DNA from: Austropuccinia psidii
Lineage: Eukaryota; Basidiomycota; Pucciniomycetes; Pucciniales; Sphaerophragmiaceae
Reading direction: 5' to 3'
DNA: 64,000 nt
Assembly: GCA_023105745.1 (NCBI GenBank)
Contig: JALGQZ010000013.1
Coordinates: 20,435,105-20,499,104, forward strand
The translations under genes were made by a program, and so were the position numbers. The number at the start of each line of letters is the position of its first letter. Position 1 is the first letter of the stretch. Shown piece after piece: positions 10,964 through 22,097 of the stretch. Under the pieces are notes generated by a model. That model had not been told where the DNA came from, ran no database searches, and saw only the letters and a program-made list of their open reading frames with translations.

Positions 10964-12349
10964 TATCAGCCTGTGATTCAAAACCAGACCACAAGCATGA
11001 CAGCCAAATACCATAAACCAATGGTAAAGCCAAGATACCACCAGAACATGGAACTGAGCCAAATTAACTCAAAAGGTATCAAAAGAAAGAAGAAAATAAC
11101 CTCTTTCCAAATATAGAAGTCCCATAATCATAGGACAGAGAATAACAAAGTTATTCTTTCTCAAAGCTATTGCTGAGCAAAAACGTTAATTTTAACCTCT
11201 CATCTGAAATCCAGAGGAAGAGGCTTAACCCCATCAAATGGTTATTAAAATTGAAGCTATAAGTCAGGGCTATCTAATGTTACTGCCAAACTGAGCTAGT
11301 ACCAGAATTACAGAAGTTATGACCAAAATAAGGTCAAATAAGGGTGATTAAAATATTCACCTCTCAGCCTAACTTCTACAGTTTTAGTGTGAGATACCTA
11401 AGGTGGTGTCTTTTTCAAAAGAGCAAAATCAGGGTTATCTAATGGTGTCATCAATTTCCCAATATCCTATCTAGAACAAACGATATGGAGACAACAAGTT
11501 CCATACAGATTTTGGACAAATCATAAATGTGTACAAGAAAGCTTGTACATGGCATACCTTTGCCATATTTAAGTCACATCCAGGGCTACACAATGGACCA
11601 ATTTAGAGCTTAATATCTCAAAAACCAAAAAGGTTATAGCAGTTTTAAGGTTAAAATCCCACAGTTTGGCCAATACAGCCTTACAATGGGATACTATCCC
11701 ATAATTATGATTATGAGGTGTCAAACAGGCAGAGAAGCTTGTTAATACTTCAACAACTCATAGTTGAGTCAAATACAGAGGTTCATACAGGTTCTGTACA
11801 GCTTGTGAGGCGTCAGAAGCACCAGAACACACCTGTAAACTCAATTGGTGAAAGTCTTCACCCTGTATAGGGTAAAAATGACTATTTGTGGTTCTAAAAC
11901 CACATTTCCACCCAATAATAGTCTGTTTTGAGTGTATAAAGCCACAAACCAGGCCAAAGTAGTGAAATATTTCACTCTGTGGTCGTTTGCAGAGATAAAC
12001 CACATCCCACTACCCCAGAACAAGATAAAAGGAGGCTTTTCCTCACCAGGAAGCTAATGCAGCATCCTGTTTTTAATATTCTTATGTGGGATAGCTTCTT
12101 GAAAGAAGTGGTACCCTTAGAATGGAACAGGTTATAATTATAAGTTGTAATTACTGTAGGGTTTGTTATTGTCAACCAACAGGCAAACACTGCACCCAGT
12201 TCTATCAGCAGTACTCACCATCACTAAATATTTTTAGTATAGCCCTTTTACTCATATTCTCACTTTAATATCATGATTATTTTGGTGTCACACTCAGAGT
12301 TATAGTTTTTATTATCATTTTGAAGCTATATCATAGAGTCACCCTGGCA
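10964..12349 (+). repeat. 3' LTR of element B (1386 bp)
   Basis: It starts TATCAGCC (TGTCAGCC in the 5' copy) and ends ACCCTGGCA, followed by the target duplication AACAC. Many small differences from the 5' LTR show that the insertion is old. Confidence 0.95.
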
Positions 12350-12354
12350 AACAC

Positions 12355-13010
12355 CTGCTGTCAGGTGTAGCCATTTTGCTTGTGGTGAATTTTTTTGGAA
12401 ATATGAATTGTACAAATAATGGAAGTACCCTCAATATAATCAGGTGTTATTTTGTTGTTGAATATACTTAAATCAAATTAATGTTCTCTCAAATTATCAC
12501 AAAATGAATTAAATGTATCAGTACTATATTATTATGAAAATTCAGGCTACTATGGCCATAGAAAATACTCACAAACAAAAAGAATCCTTTCCCTTCCAAG
12601 TTGGGTTGCTGCTCCAACCTCACTGCAGCCTGCTTTCAGAGTAAGTTCAAATCTTGGGCCTAACTTTAAAAAGTCAATTTTGAGACATTAAGTCACAAGT
12701 TTGGTAATTTGAAAAATTTCTCAATGAGAAAAAGAATGTTTTGCATTTTTTCAATCTTGCATAAAATATACACCACTATTCCAAATGTGCCCATAATTGC
12801 AAAACATATATGTTGTTCCCTTTTTCAAAGCCAAAGTGCATAGCTATTGAATCATTTACACATAAATGAGAATATCTTCCAGCTACATAAACAAATTCAC
12901 AGTTTTTGTTTTTTTGAAATACCTTATACACTGTCAAAGAAAAATTCCCCTATTTTTGAATTATTTTTTGGTAAATAAACATTATTTCAGTTTTTTACTG
13001 TTATTGCATA
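12355..13010. other. AT-rich spacer without a gene
   Basis: Nothing codes here. A short hairpin-forming sequence, ACACCTG-CT-GTCAGGTGT, directly abuts the end of element B (12351-12368) and is part of the old target site. Confidence 0.6.
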
Positions 13011-13015
13011 TTTAT

Positions 13016-13905
13016 TGTAAGGTGAGTATACAAAACTTTGATTAAAAATCAAGTACTTTTCCTGTCCCCAAAACTTGTATAAGGTACAATTTCATTGAAG
13101 ATAGGAAGCTTTAAGACTTTGTAGATATAACACAGCAGATTTATTGTTCTGAACCTTTGAGTATAAAATCATAATATTATAATGATTCATTATTTTACCA
13201 AAAATGAAAATGTATCTCAAAAAGCCTATACAAGATATATTGATGGCTACAAAAGAAATGCCTTCAAGAGCAATTTAAATTGATATTAATTGAGCAAATA
13301 ATTTCAGGAAACTCATCTGAGTAAAGATTCCCTAGAAATAATATTAAAGAGGAATAACACCCAAATGTTACCAGAGTGAATTTCAAATTCAGTGAGAAAG
13401 TTAACAGTGATGAAAGATTCTTTAGGCCACTTTTGTGGTGATTCAAGGTTAAAAATAATTATAAGAGTTGACGAAAAAGATTTTAAGGAAATTTTTCCTT
13501 GGGCTCAATTACATAAATGATTTAAAAAGGGTTGTTAAAATCTTTTATATATTTGTTTAAGAGTCTTCCAACTAATTTTAAAAGGAAAATATTTTAACAT
13601 GAAGAGAAAAGGGGGGCAAAGAAGACATTACTTTAGAGCGACTAATTCTCTTACTCAAAGATTGAAATTGAGTTTAATAAGTCTTCAGAAGCACAATGAA
13701 AACATCAAATTCAATTATGAAATCAATAAAACCTGTGTTAGACCAAAAAGGGGCGGTTTTAGACATTTTTTGCTCTTTTCAGCCATTTTAGTGTGTTAAA
13801 TCAGGAATTTGAATAGTAATAATGGTTTTAAATCCTTCAAAACACATAATTATGTCTTTAAGAGACCTTGAATATAGTTAAAAATGTATTTAACAATATT
13901 TATTT
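13016..13905 (-). repeat. D-type solo LTR, first half (split by element C)
   Basis: It reads TGTAAGGTGAGTATACAAAAC at its left end, like the LTRs of element D at 35799 and 44026. It is broken at 13905 by element C and resumes after 23494. The left flank TTTAT (13011-13015) is repeated exactly after the other half (24428-24432), so the two halves are one solo LTR with a perfect target duplication. The LTR is in minus orientation. It was already a solo LTR, or became one, independently of C. Confidence 0.9.
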
Positions 13906-15340
13906 TCTCAGCCTGTGACTCAAAACCAGAGCATAAGCATGACAGCCAAAATACCACAAATCAATGGTATAGCAAAGATACCACCAAAACATGGAGCTGA
14001 GCCAAATTAGCTCAAAAGGTATCAAAAGAAAGAGGAAACTCACCTCTTTCTGAAAATATTAGTCCCATCACCATAGGGAAAAGAATAACAAAGTTATTCA
14101 GGCTCAAATTTATTGCTGAGCATAAACCTTAATTTTGACCTCCCATCTGAAATACAGAGTAAGAGGCTTAACCCCATCAAATGGGTATGCAAAATAAAGC
14201 TCTAAGCCAGGGATATCCAATGGTACCAGCCAAACTGAGCTAGAACCAGTATTACTGACGTTATGGTCAAATTCAGGCCAAATAAGGGTGAACAAAACCT
14301 TCACCGCTCATCTAACTTCTACAGTTTTAGTGTGCGATACCTAAAGTGGTGTCTTTATGGAAAGAGCCGAATCAGGGCTATCTGATGGTGTCACCTATTT
14401 CCTCATATCTCAACTATAGAAGAAGTTATGGGGCAAATAAACCCAATACAGCTTTTTGCCTAAACCATGCATATGTACAAAACTCTTGTACATGGCATAA
14501 ATTTGCCATATTTAATGATAAACATATCAGATAAGGTAGTGTTGTGTATAACCCACACAGGGCTACACACCGATTCAGTTTTGAGGTTGATATCTCAAGA
14601 ACTGACAAAGTTACAGCTGTTTTAAAGTCAAAATCCCACATTCTGACCAATACAGCCTTACCATGGGGGAATATCCCATAACCATGATTATGAGGTTTCA
14701 AAATGACAAAGAAGCAGGTTTATAATTCAATACCTCATAATTCAGTCAATACTGGGGTCCCATAAAGTTTCTGTACAGCATTCTACGCGTCATACATGTC
14801 AGAAGAAGGCTATGTGGTCCCCAGGTGAAATTTTCAGCCTGTATTGGGGAAAACTGCCCAGATGTGATTTCAAAACCACATCTGAGCCCAATAAAGGCTA
14901 TAAAGGTCTTTGCAAACCACAAGCTTGTCCCAGAGAGTGAAAAAATCTTCACTTCATCTACATTGAAAGGTCTAGCACCCTTTCCACCCCATTTCAGGAT
15001 AAAAAGGAGGCTTTTCACAGCCAGAATTGCTTTCATCATCCTGCTCTTAAATTCCTACATAGTACAACTGTCAAAAACAGTTATACTCTAGGAAATTAAC
15101 CAGGTATAATTTCAATTTTAATTTTTGTAGACTTTATTATTGTAACCCAACAGGTAAAGCTGCACCCAGGGCTTTCAATAGCGCTCACCACCACTATTCC
15201 ACAATAGTAAAGCCCTCTTATTTTTATTATAAACCTTTATCATCAACAAATACTTTCTTTTTACCTTTATCACCATGTCAAATTCACAGTTAGAGTTGTA
15301 AATAGCCTAATTACAGCTTTATCATAGACTCAGCCTGGCA
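13906..15340 (+). repeat. 5' LTR of element C (1435 bp)
   Basis: It starts TCTCAGCCTG (TGTTAGCC in the 3' copy) and ends CAGCCTGGCA. It is homologous throughout to 22098-23494 and is a subfamily of the B-type LTR. The last 400 bp are the best kept between the two copies. Confidence 0.95.
14998..15008 (+). promoter_or_regulatory. TATA-like box in the C LTR
   Basis: GATAAAAAGGA lies about 335 bp before the LTR end and is identical in the 3' LTR and near-identical in the B LTRs. It is the likely core promoter of the element. Confidence 0.5.
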
Positions 15341-15343
15341 TTT

Positions 15344-15356
15344 TGGGGGCCTGGCC
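15344..15356 (+). other. Primer-binding site of element C
   Basis: TGGGGGCCTGGCC begins four bases after the 5' LTR, identical to that of element B and near-identical to that of D. It is the expected minus-strand primer site. Confidence 0.6.
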
Positions 15357-15384
15357 ATGTTTTTTGACTTTTTGGACCTTATAA

Positions 15385-15923
15385 GTGAGTTTTTTCCTTA
15401 TATTCTTTATTTTTTGACACTTGTTTTATCTTTTTGCAGGCATAAGTCTTTCTTAAAAATATATATTTATTATATATTTATACCTATACTCATATTAAAA
15501 AGAGTACTTGTCACATGGCTAATAACCACAAGACCCTTATTTTTGGCATGTTTTATATATAAAAACACCTTTTAGCCATTAATACAGTCTTAATTTTTAA
15601 TTAAATCAAGACACCTCATACTGATAAACCAACATTTGAGGCCTGGTTGGGCAGATTGTTAACTCAATTACCCTCTTACATACCACTTTTTGACAGTTTA
15701 CACGTGCTAATTACAAGTTATTCCGTAAGATATTGTTATACAAACAGTATACCAAATATCAGTAAGCTGTATTCCTGACATGAAATTGTTAATTCAATTA
15801 CACTTTCATTTTACAAGTGCATATTGTAGTAATATACAAGCCCAGAGGCCATTACTAGACGTGCAAACAGCAGTTTAAGAAGTCTTAACTGACATTAAGC
15901 ACTCTTTTTCCTGTTTGATTCAG
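15385..15923 (+). other. Predicted leader intron of element C
   Basis: The donor A|GTGAGT lies at 15384/15385. The acceptor region has a branch-like ACTGAC (15889-15894), a pyrimidine tract and GATTCAG|TGG ending at 15923. Joining the flanks turns A plus TG into the ATG that starts ORF0; without splicing that codon is GTG and no ATG opens the frame. In element D the ORF0 frame likewise begins right after an AG|TG acceptor (TTTTAG|TGTCTG, at 43816/43815). At 539 nt the intron is long for a fungus. It is inferred from sequence only. Confidence 0.5.
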
Positions 15924-16952
15924 TGGAAGATTACTTCATACCACTTGAAAGCCAGTCACAGGCCAACACACCAGTGACACCCGCAGAAGCAGAGGGAAGC
16001 AAAGGCAAAGGAAAGAGGCACAGTGAAGGCCTGATAACAGAAAAAAAGTGGACACCCATTGCCACACAGAGGAGTAGAAAACCACGAAATTCTGCTTCAA
16101 TACAAGGTAAACCAACCTTGATAGCTTATACAGGGAAAATTACTATAGTTAACCCAGTTGTAACCTCTAAAGGTAAATTGCCCAAATCAGCAGACAAAAG
16201 ATTTGTACAAGGCACAGTCAAAGGTAAATACCCTAATAACATAAATCTTTTGACTTCTTGCAAACACTAACATGTCACCTGTATACCTCAGAGATCTTGG
16301 CTTCCAAAGGAACCAGCCAGAGGACAGAGAAGGCTTGTCCAGAACCAGAAGACCTGGAACAGGGCACCTTAGACACAGTAGTGGATGGCAAAACAATGAG
16401 GGAGATAATATCAACCCTGACATTCACACTCCAATTTAATGGAGACCTCAAACCAGAGGACTGGAAAGACATGGATCAAGTTCTTCAGCTCTACCAACTC
16501 CTCAAGGATCTATTCCAATGGATCATGGACAGCAAGAGGTTTAACCTGGCATCTCACTGGGCAGAACTTGGAGCAACCTTATGGTAATCACCAAAGGTTG
16601 GAATCCTACCAGACAGTTCAGACTCCTGGAGGCAAGGGCACAGAGGATAAGGGAGAATAAAGACACTATCCAAGCTATAGAAGAACAGTTAACCCAGACA
16701 GGGCCTACTCAGATTCCTTCAGGCTCACAAGCAGCAGGCCAAATAAGCTCTCCAGTGGCTTCACACCATTCAGAAACCAACAGATCAGTGGCCAAGAGTC
16801 ATCATTCTTCACAATTCCAGGAAGTTTCCAGGAGAAGACAAGGAAACAAGGGGAAGAACAAAACCTCCTTCAACCAGAGGAGGAAAGAGTCAGACCCTAT
16901 GAGCCAGAAGCTGTTGGATTTGGTAAAAGAAGTACAAAAGAGCCAGAAGTAG
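15924..16952 (+). pseudogene. ORF0 of element C, two exons, overlapping gag
   Basis: Exon 1 (15924-16223) gives about 100 residues starting E-D-Y-F-I-P-L-E, rich in K, S and P. A 68-nt intron (16224-16291) joins it exactly in frame to the next frame (K-E at the junction). Exon 2 carries a helical stretch with L-Q-L-Y-Q-L-L-K-D-L-F-Q-W and F-N-L-A-S-H-W-A-E-L, then I-T-K-G-W-N-P-T-R-Q-F. It ends in a basic tail (S-R-R-R-Q-G-N-K-G-K) and L-L-D-L-V-K-E-V-Q-K before TAG at 16950-16952. A deletion near 16575 (filled in element B) shifts the frame. The whole of exon 2 overlaps gag in another frame. I do not recognise the protein; a Gag accessory or RNA-binding role is only a guess. Confidence 0.65.
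16224..16291 (+). other. 68-nt spliceosomal intron in ORF0 of element C
   Basis: The donor is AAAG|GTAAAT. The branch site CACTAAC has its A at 16270, 21 nt before the acceptor. The acceptor is ATACCTCAG|AGATC. Retention ends ORF0 at a TAA inside the intron (16268-16270). The gag ATG (16272-16274) lies within the intron, just after the branch site, so splicing removes it. Confidence 0.75.
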
Positions 16953-18450
16953 TTGTAAACCACTCTATAATCAGTAGTCCTATTAATAGAAATATTACCC
17001 CCACTCAGATTGAACATAAAGTTGTCACACCTGAGGGTATCTTAAACAGTGATGCACTGTGGTTACAAATGTCCCAATATGCTGAGAAAACTCAAAAGAA
17101 GTTTGCAGAGCTTGAAGGAAGCCATGAGAGGATGAAAAAATTGACAACCTCCATTGATAAAATTGTCAAAGCTCTTCAAGAAGGACATGCCCAATTGAGC
17201 AAAGCCTCTGAAGAGACCAACAAAAGAGTGAATCTAGTATTTGAAGAACAACATCACAGCAAAGGGGAGAGGGATTGTCTGGATCAAGACATAAACAAAT
17301 TGCTTAATGTCTACCATAACTCAAAGCCCAAACCACAAGGCCAAGTTATGGATAATCCATATCAACCAGATGACATCAAACAAGATGCAATGTTGTTCAA
17401 TAAGGCTAGATCTCCATCAAAATACCAGGATGGATATGGCATGTCTTATTCAGAAAAGGAAGCCTTGAAACAGCTTCCTGAGGCCTCAAGCTGGCCCAAA
17501 TTCTCTGGAACCGGAGAATATGATCATATGGAGCTCATAGATTAACTTGATGGACTCTTCATTGATGTACCAAGCATACCAGATTACTGGATTACTGCTA
17601 GACTAAATACAGAATTTAAAGGTCATGCTAGTATATGGTACACAGAAATGAAAGAAATCCATGGCAGAAGAAATTGGCCATGGTGGAAGAGTCAAATCAT
17701 CCAAAAGTTCAGTAATGGAACCTGGATATGGAAAAAGACCATGTCATATGACAATGACAAATACTCTGTGAACAAAGATCCATATGAATGGTGTCTTAGA
17801 CAGTATAAGAGACTTAAAGCCATTGATCCTCAGATGAACATCCAAATGAGGAATCACAAACTTCTGACACAACTGCCAGGAGAACTAGAGCATGCAGTAA
17901 AATTCAGATGAAACCAAAATTGAAATCTAGATGAAATTGCTAATACCTTACAAGACATAAGGAAAAGAACTAATATAGGGAAATTCACCCCATATAAGAC
18001 CAGTGGTTTCAAAGAGAAACAACCTTTCAGGGTGGAGTTTAAAGACAAATCCAAAGAAAGGGTGGCAGAAGTGACGAAGAAGAAGAATTCTTGTCACAAT
18101 TGTGGCTCAACAGACCACTATGCCAACAACTGTCCAAAGGAAAAGAAAAAAGTCTATGCCATTGAGAATGTCCGAGAGGAGGAATCCCCAACAGAGGATC
18201 CTCAATCAGACTCCATGGGTGATGCCATCAGAGAACCATCTGATGATGACCAAGACCCAAGAGAAGAATTTCTAGTAGAATACCAAGAGGAAACCCCACT
18301 AGAAATTCAGGACATACAGTTAAAAGCAGGCATGCCACAGGATACTGCCAATAAAAACTTGTGCAAACACACACAAGATGCACAAACATTCCTGGTTACA
18401 CCAACCAAAGGAATGGCATATATACATGTAACAGCCACTAAAATGAATGT
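16272..18450 (+). pseudogene. Gag of element C
   Basis: The predicted start is the ATG at 16272 inside the ORF0 intron (M-S-P-V-Y-L-R-D-L-G). The frame is 0 up to the deletion near 16575 and frame 2 afterwards; the same indel shifts ORF0 by the same step. Homology to B covers P-S/S-G-F-T-P-F-R, Q-P-E-E-E-R-V-R-P-Y, a coiled coil (about 17050-17330) and the core Y-S-E-K-E-A-L-K-Q-L-P-E with R-R-N-W-P-W-W. An intact C-x2-C-x4-H-x4-C zinc knuckle lies at about 18090-18131. Stops include 16436-16438, 16658-16660, 17543-17545 and 17909-17911. Gag would form the particle and bind RNA through the knuckle. Confidence 0.85.
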
Positions 18451-18930
18451 ATGGATTGACAATGCTCAACATCAATTGATCATTGATAGTGGAGAACACT
18501 GCTCCTTAGTGGCCAGAAATTATCTGTATTACCACTTCCCAAATTGGGAAAACAGCTCTTTCCCACCAAGGCAAAGAACTTTAAAAGTGCCTCAGGGAAG
18601 ATGACTTCCATTGGTACAATTATCAAAGAGATAATTATAACCCACAGGAAGGGTAATATCAGACTCAACCCAGAATTTGTAGTGCTTGATGATTCCCACA
18701 TCCAAGGATTCTTACTGGGCACAGACTAGGAGAGGATGTATGTCATAGAAATTTACAATAGGAAAAACAGGCATATTACCATTGGTACCAACAAGGAAAA
18801 GAAATTTTCACTTGATATATACCAAATCACTACCCATGATCCACTAGAGTAACTACTGAATGAATTCAGGGAGGGCCAGTTTAGCACTACCCTCACCAGT
18901 AAACAAAAACTAAGTTTAATGAAGATGCTG
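18440..18930 (+). pseudogene. Aspartic protease of element C
   Basis: The active site reads I-I-D-S-G-E-H-C-S near 18480-18505: D-S-G is intact, but the next residue is glutamate where small residues are usual. A frameshift near 18590 moves the frame from 2 to 1, as shown by the repeated K-A-K-N-F-K-S-A reading. Stops follow at 18727-18729 and about 18850. The I-Q-G-F-L-L-G-T-D landmark is at 18700-18728. Confidence 0.8.
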
Positions 18931-20379
18931 ATGAAGAACAGACCAGCATTTGCCTCTGGTGAAGAACTACTAGGCAACATCAAGGGCCATGATATAGAAC
19001 TATATCTGGATGTGCAAAGATTTTATCCCCCCATGCTCAGGAGACCTCCTTACCCAGCAAGTCTGGAAACAAGGCAATCAATTGAAAAACACATCAATGA
19101 ACTTCTGGACATGGATGTCATCAGGAAGATTGGACATAATGAAATAGTGGAAATAACCACTCCTGTCCTGATCACTTAGCATGATGGCAAATCTAGACTT
19201 TGTGGAGACTTCAGAGCTCTGAACAACTACACAATAGCAGACAGGTACCCTATACCCAGGATACACCATGCTTTGGATAAACTGGCAAAAGCCAAATACA
19301 TAACCAAGATGGGTTGTATGACAGGCTTCCACCAGAATGGAGTTAAACCAAACTCCATCAAACTACTCAGAATAATATGCCATATGGGCATATATGAGTA
19401 CACCAGGATGCCATTTGGCATCAAAAAAGCACCAGCTCATTTCCAAAGTATTATGGACACAATATTCAAAGAAGAAATATTGGAAGGCTGGATGGTGGTA
19501 TATATTGATTATATCATTATATACTCAGAGACATGGGAAGACCATGTAAAATACATAGACAGAGTACTAAGTAAATGTACACCCATCAATATGAAAATTT
19601 CACTGAAAAAGTGTAATTTTGGCCAACAAGAGCTACTAGCTATAGGACATAAAGTCTCAGGTCTTACTCTGGAAATTGACCAGAACAAAGTAGCAGCAGT
19701 ACTGCAAAAGCCAGTACCAAAAAACATCAAAGAGATGCAATCTTTCCTTGGGTTTGCTAACTACTATAGAAACCACATCAAAGATTTTGCCCACATAACT
19801 AGTAGTTTATATAAGTTATGCTCAAAAGATGTAGTTTTTGTAATCACCAAGGAAAGAAGGGATGCAAATGAAAGGATCAAACATGAACTCACAAATTCCC
19901 CTGTGCTAATATTTCCTGACTTTAAGCTACCATTCAATTTATACATAGATGCATCATGTAGCCAAGGCTTGGGAGCAGCCCTTCATCAAAGACAAATAGT
20001 AAATGGTGAACCAAGAGAGGGAGTAATATGTTACATCTCTACGCAACTGAAAGATTTAGAAGCCAGGTATGGGGCCACCCAGACTGAATGTCTATGTCTA
20101 GTCTGGGCTCTAGAAAAACTCCATTATTATCTGTAGGGTGCAGTCTTTGAAGTCTACACAGACTGCACAGCCTTGAAGTCTTTACTGAACATGAAGACTA
20201 CAAATAGACACATGATGAGATGGGAAATAGCCATCCAGGAGTATAGAGGGAACATGACCATCATATACAAAGAAGGTAAAATTCATAAAAATGCAGATGG
20301 CCACTGGATAATGTCAAGAGCAATCCAGCTTATGACCCTGAAGTTTCAGCCAAGATACCTATCCATTTCATGGAAATAG
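18919..20379 (+). pseudogene. Reverse transcriptase and RNase H of element C
   Basis: RT landmarks in order are Y-P-A-S-L-E-T near 19050, L-C-G-D-F-R-A-L-N near 19200, R-M-P-F-G-I-K near 19407 and the catalytic box at about 19502. The box reads Y-I-D-Y instead of Y-I-D-D, so the second catalytic aspartate is lost (GAT to TAT). The W of I-T-W-H-D-G is a stop, TAG at 19177-19179. RNase H has Y-I-D-A-S near 19942, a stop at 20134-20136 and an intact T-D-C near 20158. Frame 1 is kept throughout. This copy could not polymerise DNA. Confidence 0.92.
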
Positions 20380-22073
20380 ATAGGAGGAAGAACTTCAGAT
20401 TTTCTGAATGGGGACCAGAAAGTGGTAACCTTGACAGTGGAAACACTGATTCAGAGGGAACAGAAACTCCCATATTGGGAATAAGTTCCTCAGAACTACA
20501 AACTGAATTTTTTAGTGCAGTACTGAAGTCTTATGCCAAAAACAAACAGTGTGGCATATTACTACAACTCCTTCAACAAATATACAGGAGTCCAGAACTG
20601 GAATCCTAGCTGGAAGAGCCCTGGTTGAGGGCCTATAAGGATAACAAGTTCTTCCTTATAGATGGCCTGCTCTACCACAGAGAAAAACACACAAGTGCAC
20701 TCACAGTGGTAGACAGAGACCACATCTCTCTGATCCTGCAGGAATGCCATGACTGCCGCTATATGGGACACATGAGTGAAGACAGGACCAAAGAGAGGGT
20801 AGCAAGCACAGCTTGGTGGCCCAAGTGGGAACAAGAGTTGAGTCAATACATCAACACCTGTGAAAGATGGAAAAAGGCAAACAGGAAACATGGGAAGAAG
20901 TATGGGTTACTTCAACATATAGAGGAACCCAAACACCCATGGGAAACCATCAATATGGACTGGGTTACAGGACTGGTCCCAGGAGGCAAAGAAAACTACA
21001 ATGCCTGCTTTATCATAGTTGATAGGTTTGGAAAGAGCATGAGGTGTCTACCATGCCATAAAGAGGACACATCCATGGATACTGCTCTGCAATTTTGGAA
21101 TAACATCATATCTACCTGTGGAGTCCCTAAAATCATCATTAGTGATACGGACCCAAAATTATCATCTGAATTTTGGACCAACTTGTATGACATGCTTGGC
21201 ACCAAGCTTGCATTTTCCACAGCTTACCATCCACAAACAGATGGCCTAGCTGAAAGGATGATCCAGACAATGGAGGATATCCTTATAAGATTCTGTGCCT
21301 ATGGCATGGAATACAAGGACCATGAGGGATAAACCCATGACTGGGTTACCATTCTATCAGCTGTCCAACTGGCTTATAATACAAGTCAGCATTCTACCAC
21401 AGGAAAAACACCTGCAGTGGTAGAGAAAGGGTGGAATCCCCTGCTGCCTGTTGATCACTTGAGGAAGAATCTTCTGACCATCCACCCCACAGCCAAAGAC
21501 TTCCATTATATGTGGAAGAGGGCTTTTGACACAGCTGCCAAATGCATAGCTGAGGCAAAGGAATATAATAAGCAGAGGTGGGACAAGACACACATGGAAC
21601 CTGACTTTAAGGGAGGGGACCAGGTGCTAGTGTCCACACTGAGCTTTAATAACCTTAAAGGACCTAAGAAAATGAGAGACTCATTTTTAAGGCCCTTCAC
21701 TATCATTAAATTGATAGGGAAGAATGCAGTGGAAGTCAAACTTACGAAGGAATTTTCCAGGAAGCACCCAGTCTTTCCAGTAAGTTTGGGCAAGCCATAC
21801 TTCCAAACAGAGGAGGATAAACTCCCCTCCAGGAAGAAGAACCCCACACCACCTGATATAGTGAAAGTGGAGGACTCCCCTGGACCTGTGAGTAAAAAGA
21901 TCAAGCCCAGGAAGATCAGACTTAATGGGAAGGATCAGAGACAATACTTAGTCAGATTCAAGAACCAAACAGCTGATAAAGACAAATGGTTGGCAGAAGA
22001 TGCCATACCAGATGGGAACCTTCATTCAAGGAAATTCAGGGCCTCTAGGAGGACTGAACAGTCTCATCAATGA
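20370..22073 (+). pseudogene. Integrase and chromodomain-like tail of element C
   Basis: A frameshift at about 20365 brings the sequence to frame 0. The integrase zinc finger keeps H...H and the first cysteine, but the second is replaced (C-E-R-W for C-E-R-C, near 20860). The catalytic residues D (N-M-D-W near 20955), D (S-D-T-D near 21143) and E (L-A-E-R near 21247) are present. Stops lie at 20607-20609 and 21330-21332. The C-terminal domain has G-D-Q-V-L-V-S-T near 21618. The tail carries R-Q-Y-L-V-R-F and D-K-W-L-A-E-D and ends E-Q-S-H-Q at 22073, 24 bases before the LTR. The tail is chromodomain-like in pattern only. Confidence 0.9.
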
Positions 22074-22083
22074 TGAGCCTTTT

Positions 22084-22097
22084 TTAAATGGAGGGTA
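22084..22097 (+). other. Polypurine tract of element C
   Basis: AAATGGAGGGTA directly precedes the 3' LTR and matches the position of the tracts in A, B and D. Confidence 0.8.

Larger units (their letters stand above)
6042..12349 (+). mobile_element. Element B: complete, pol-less Ty3/gypsy element
   Basis: Two LTRs (6042-7459 and 10964-12349) flank a 3.5-kb interior, and the whole is bounded by a perfect 5-bp target duplication AACAC (6037-6041 and 12350-12354). The interior holds a primer-binding site, a long AT-rich leader with tandem repeats, an ORF0 relic and a Gag. Protease, RT, RNase H and integrase are absent: the Gag frame goes straight to a stop placed where the pol frame of element C ends. 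It is a non-autonomous derivative that would need enzymes from a relative such as C, with which it shares LTR type and primer site. Confidence 0.93.

Noticed and set aside
15357..15575. Leader ORF of 72 codons starting with ATG in element C
   Set aside because: It runs across the predicted donor and becomes an F/I/Y-rich reading of AT-rich DNA. Only its first nine codons could be exon sequence.
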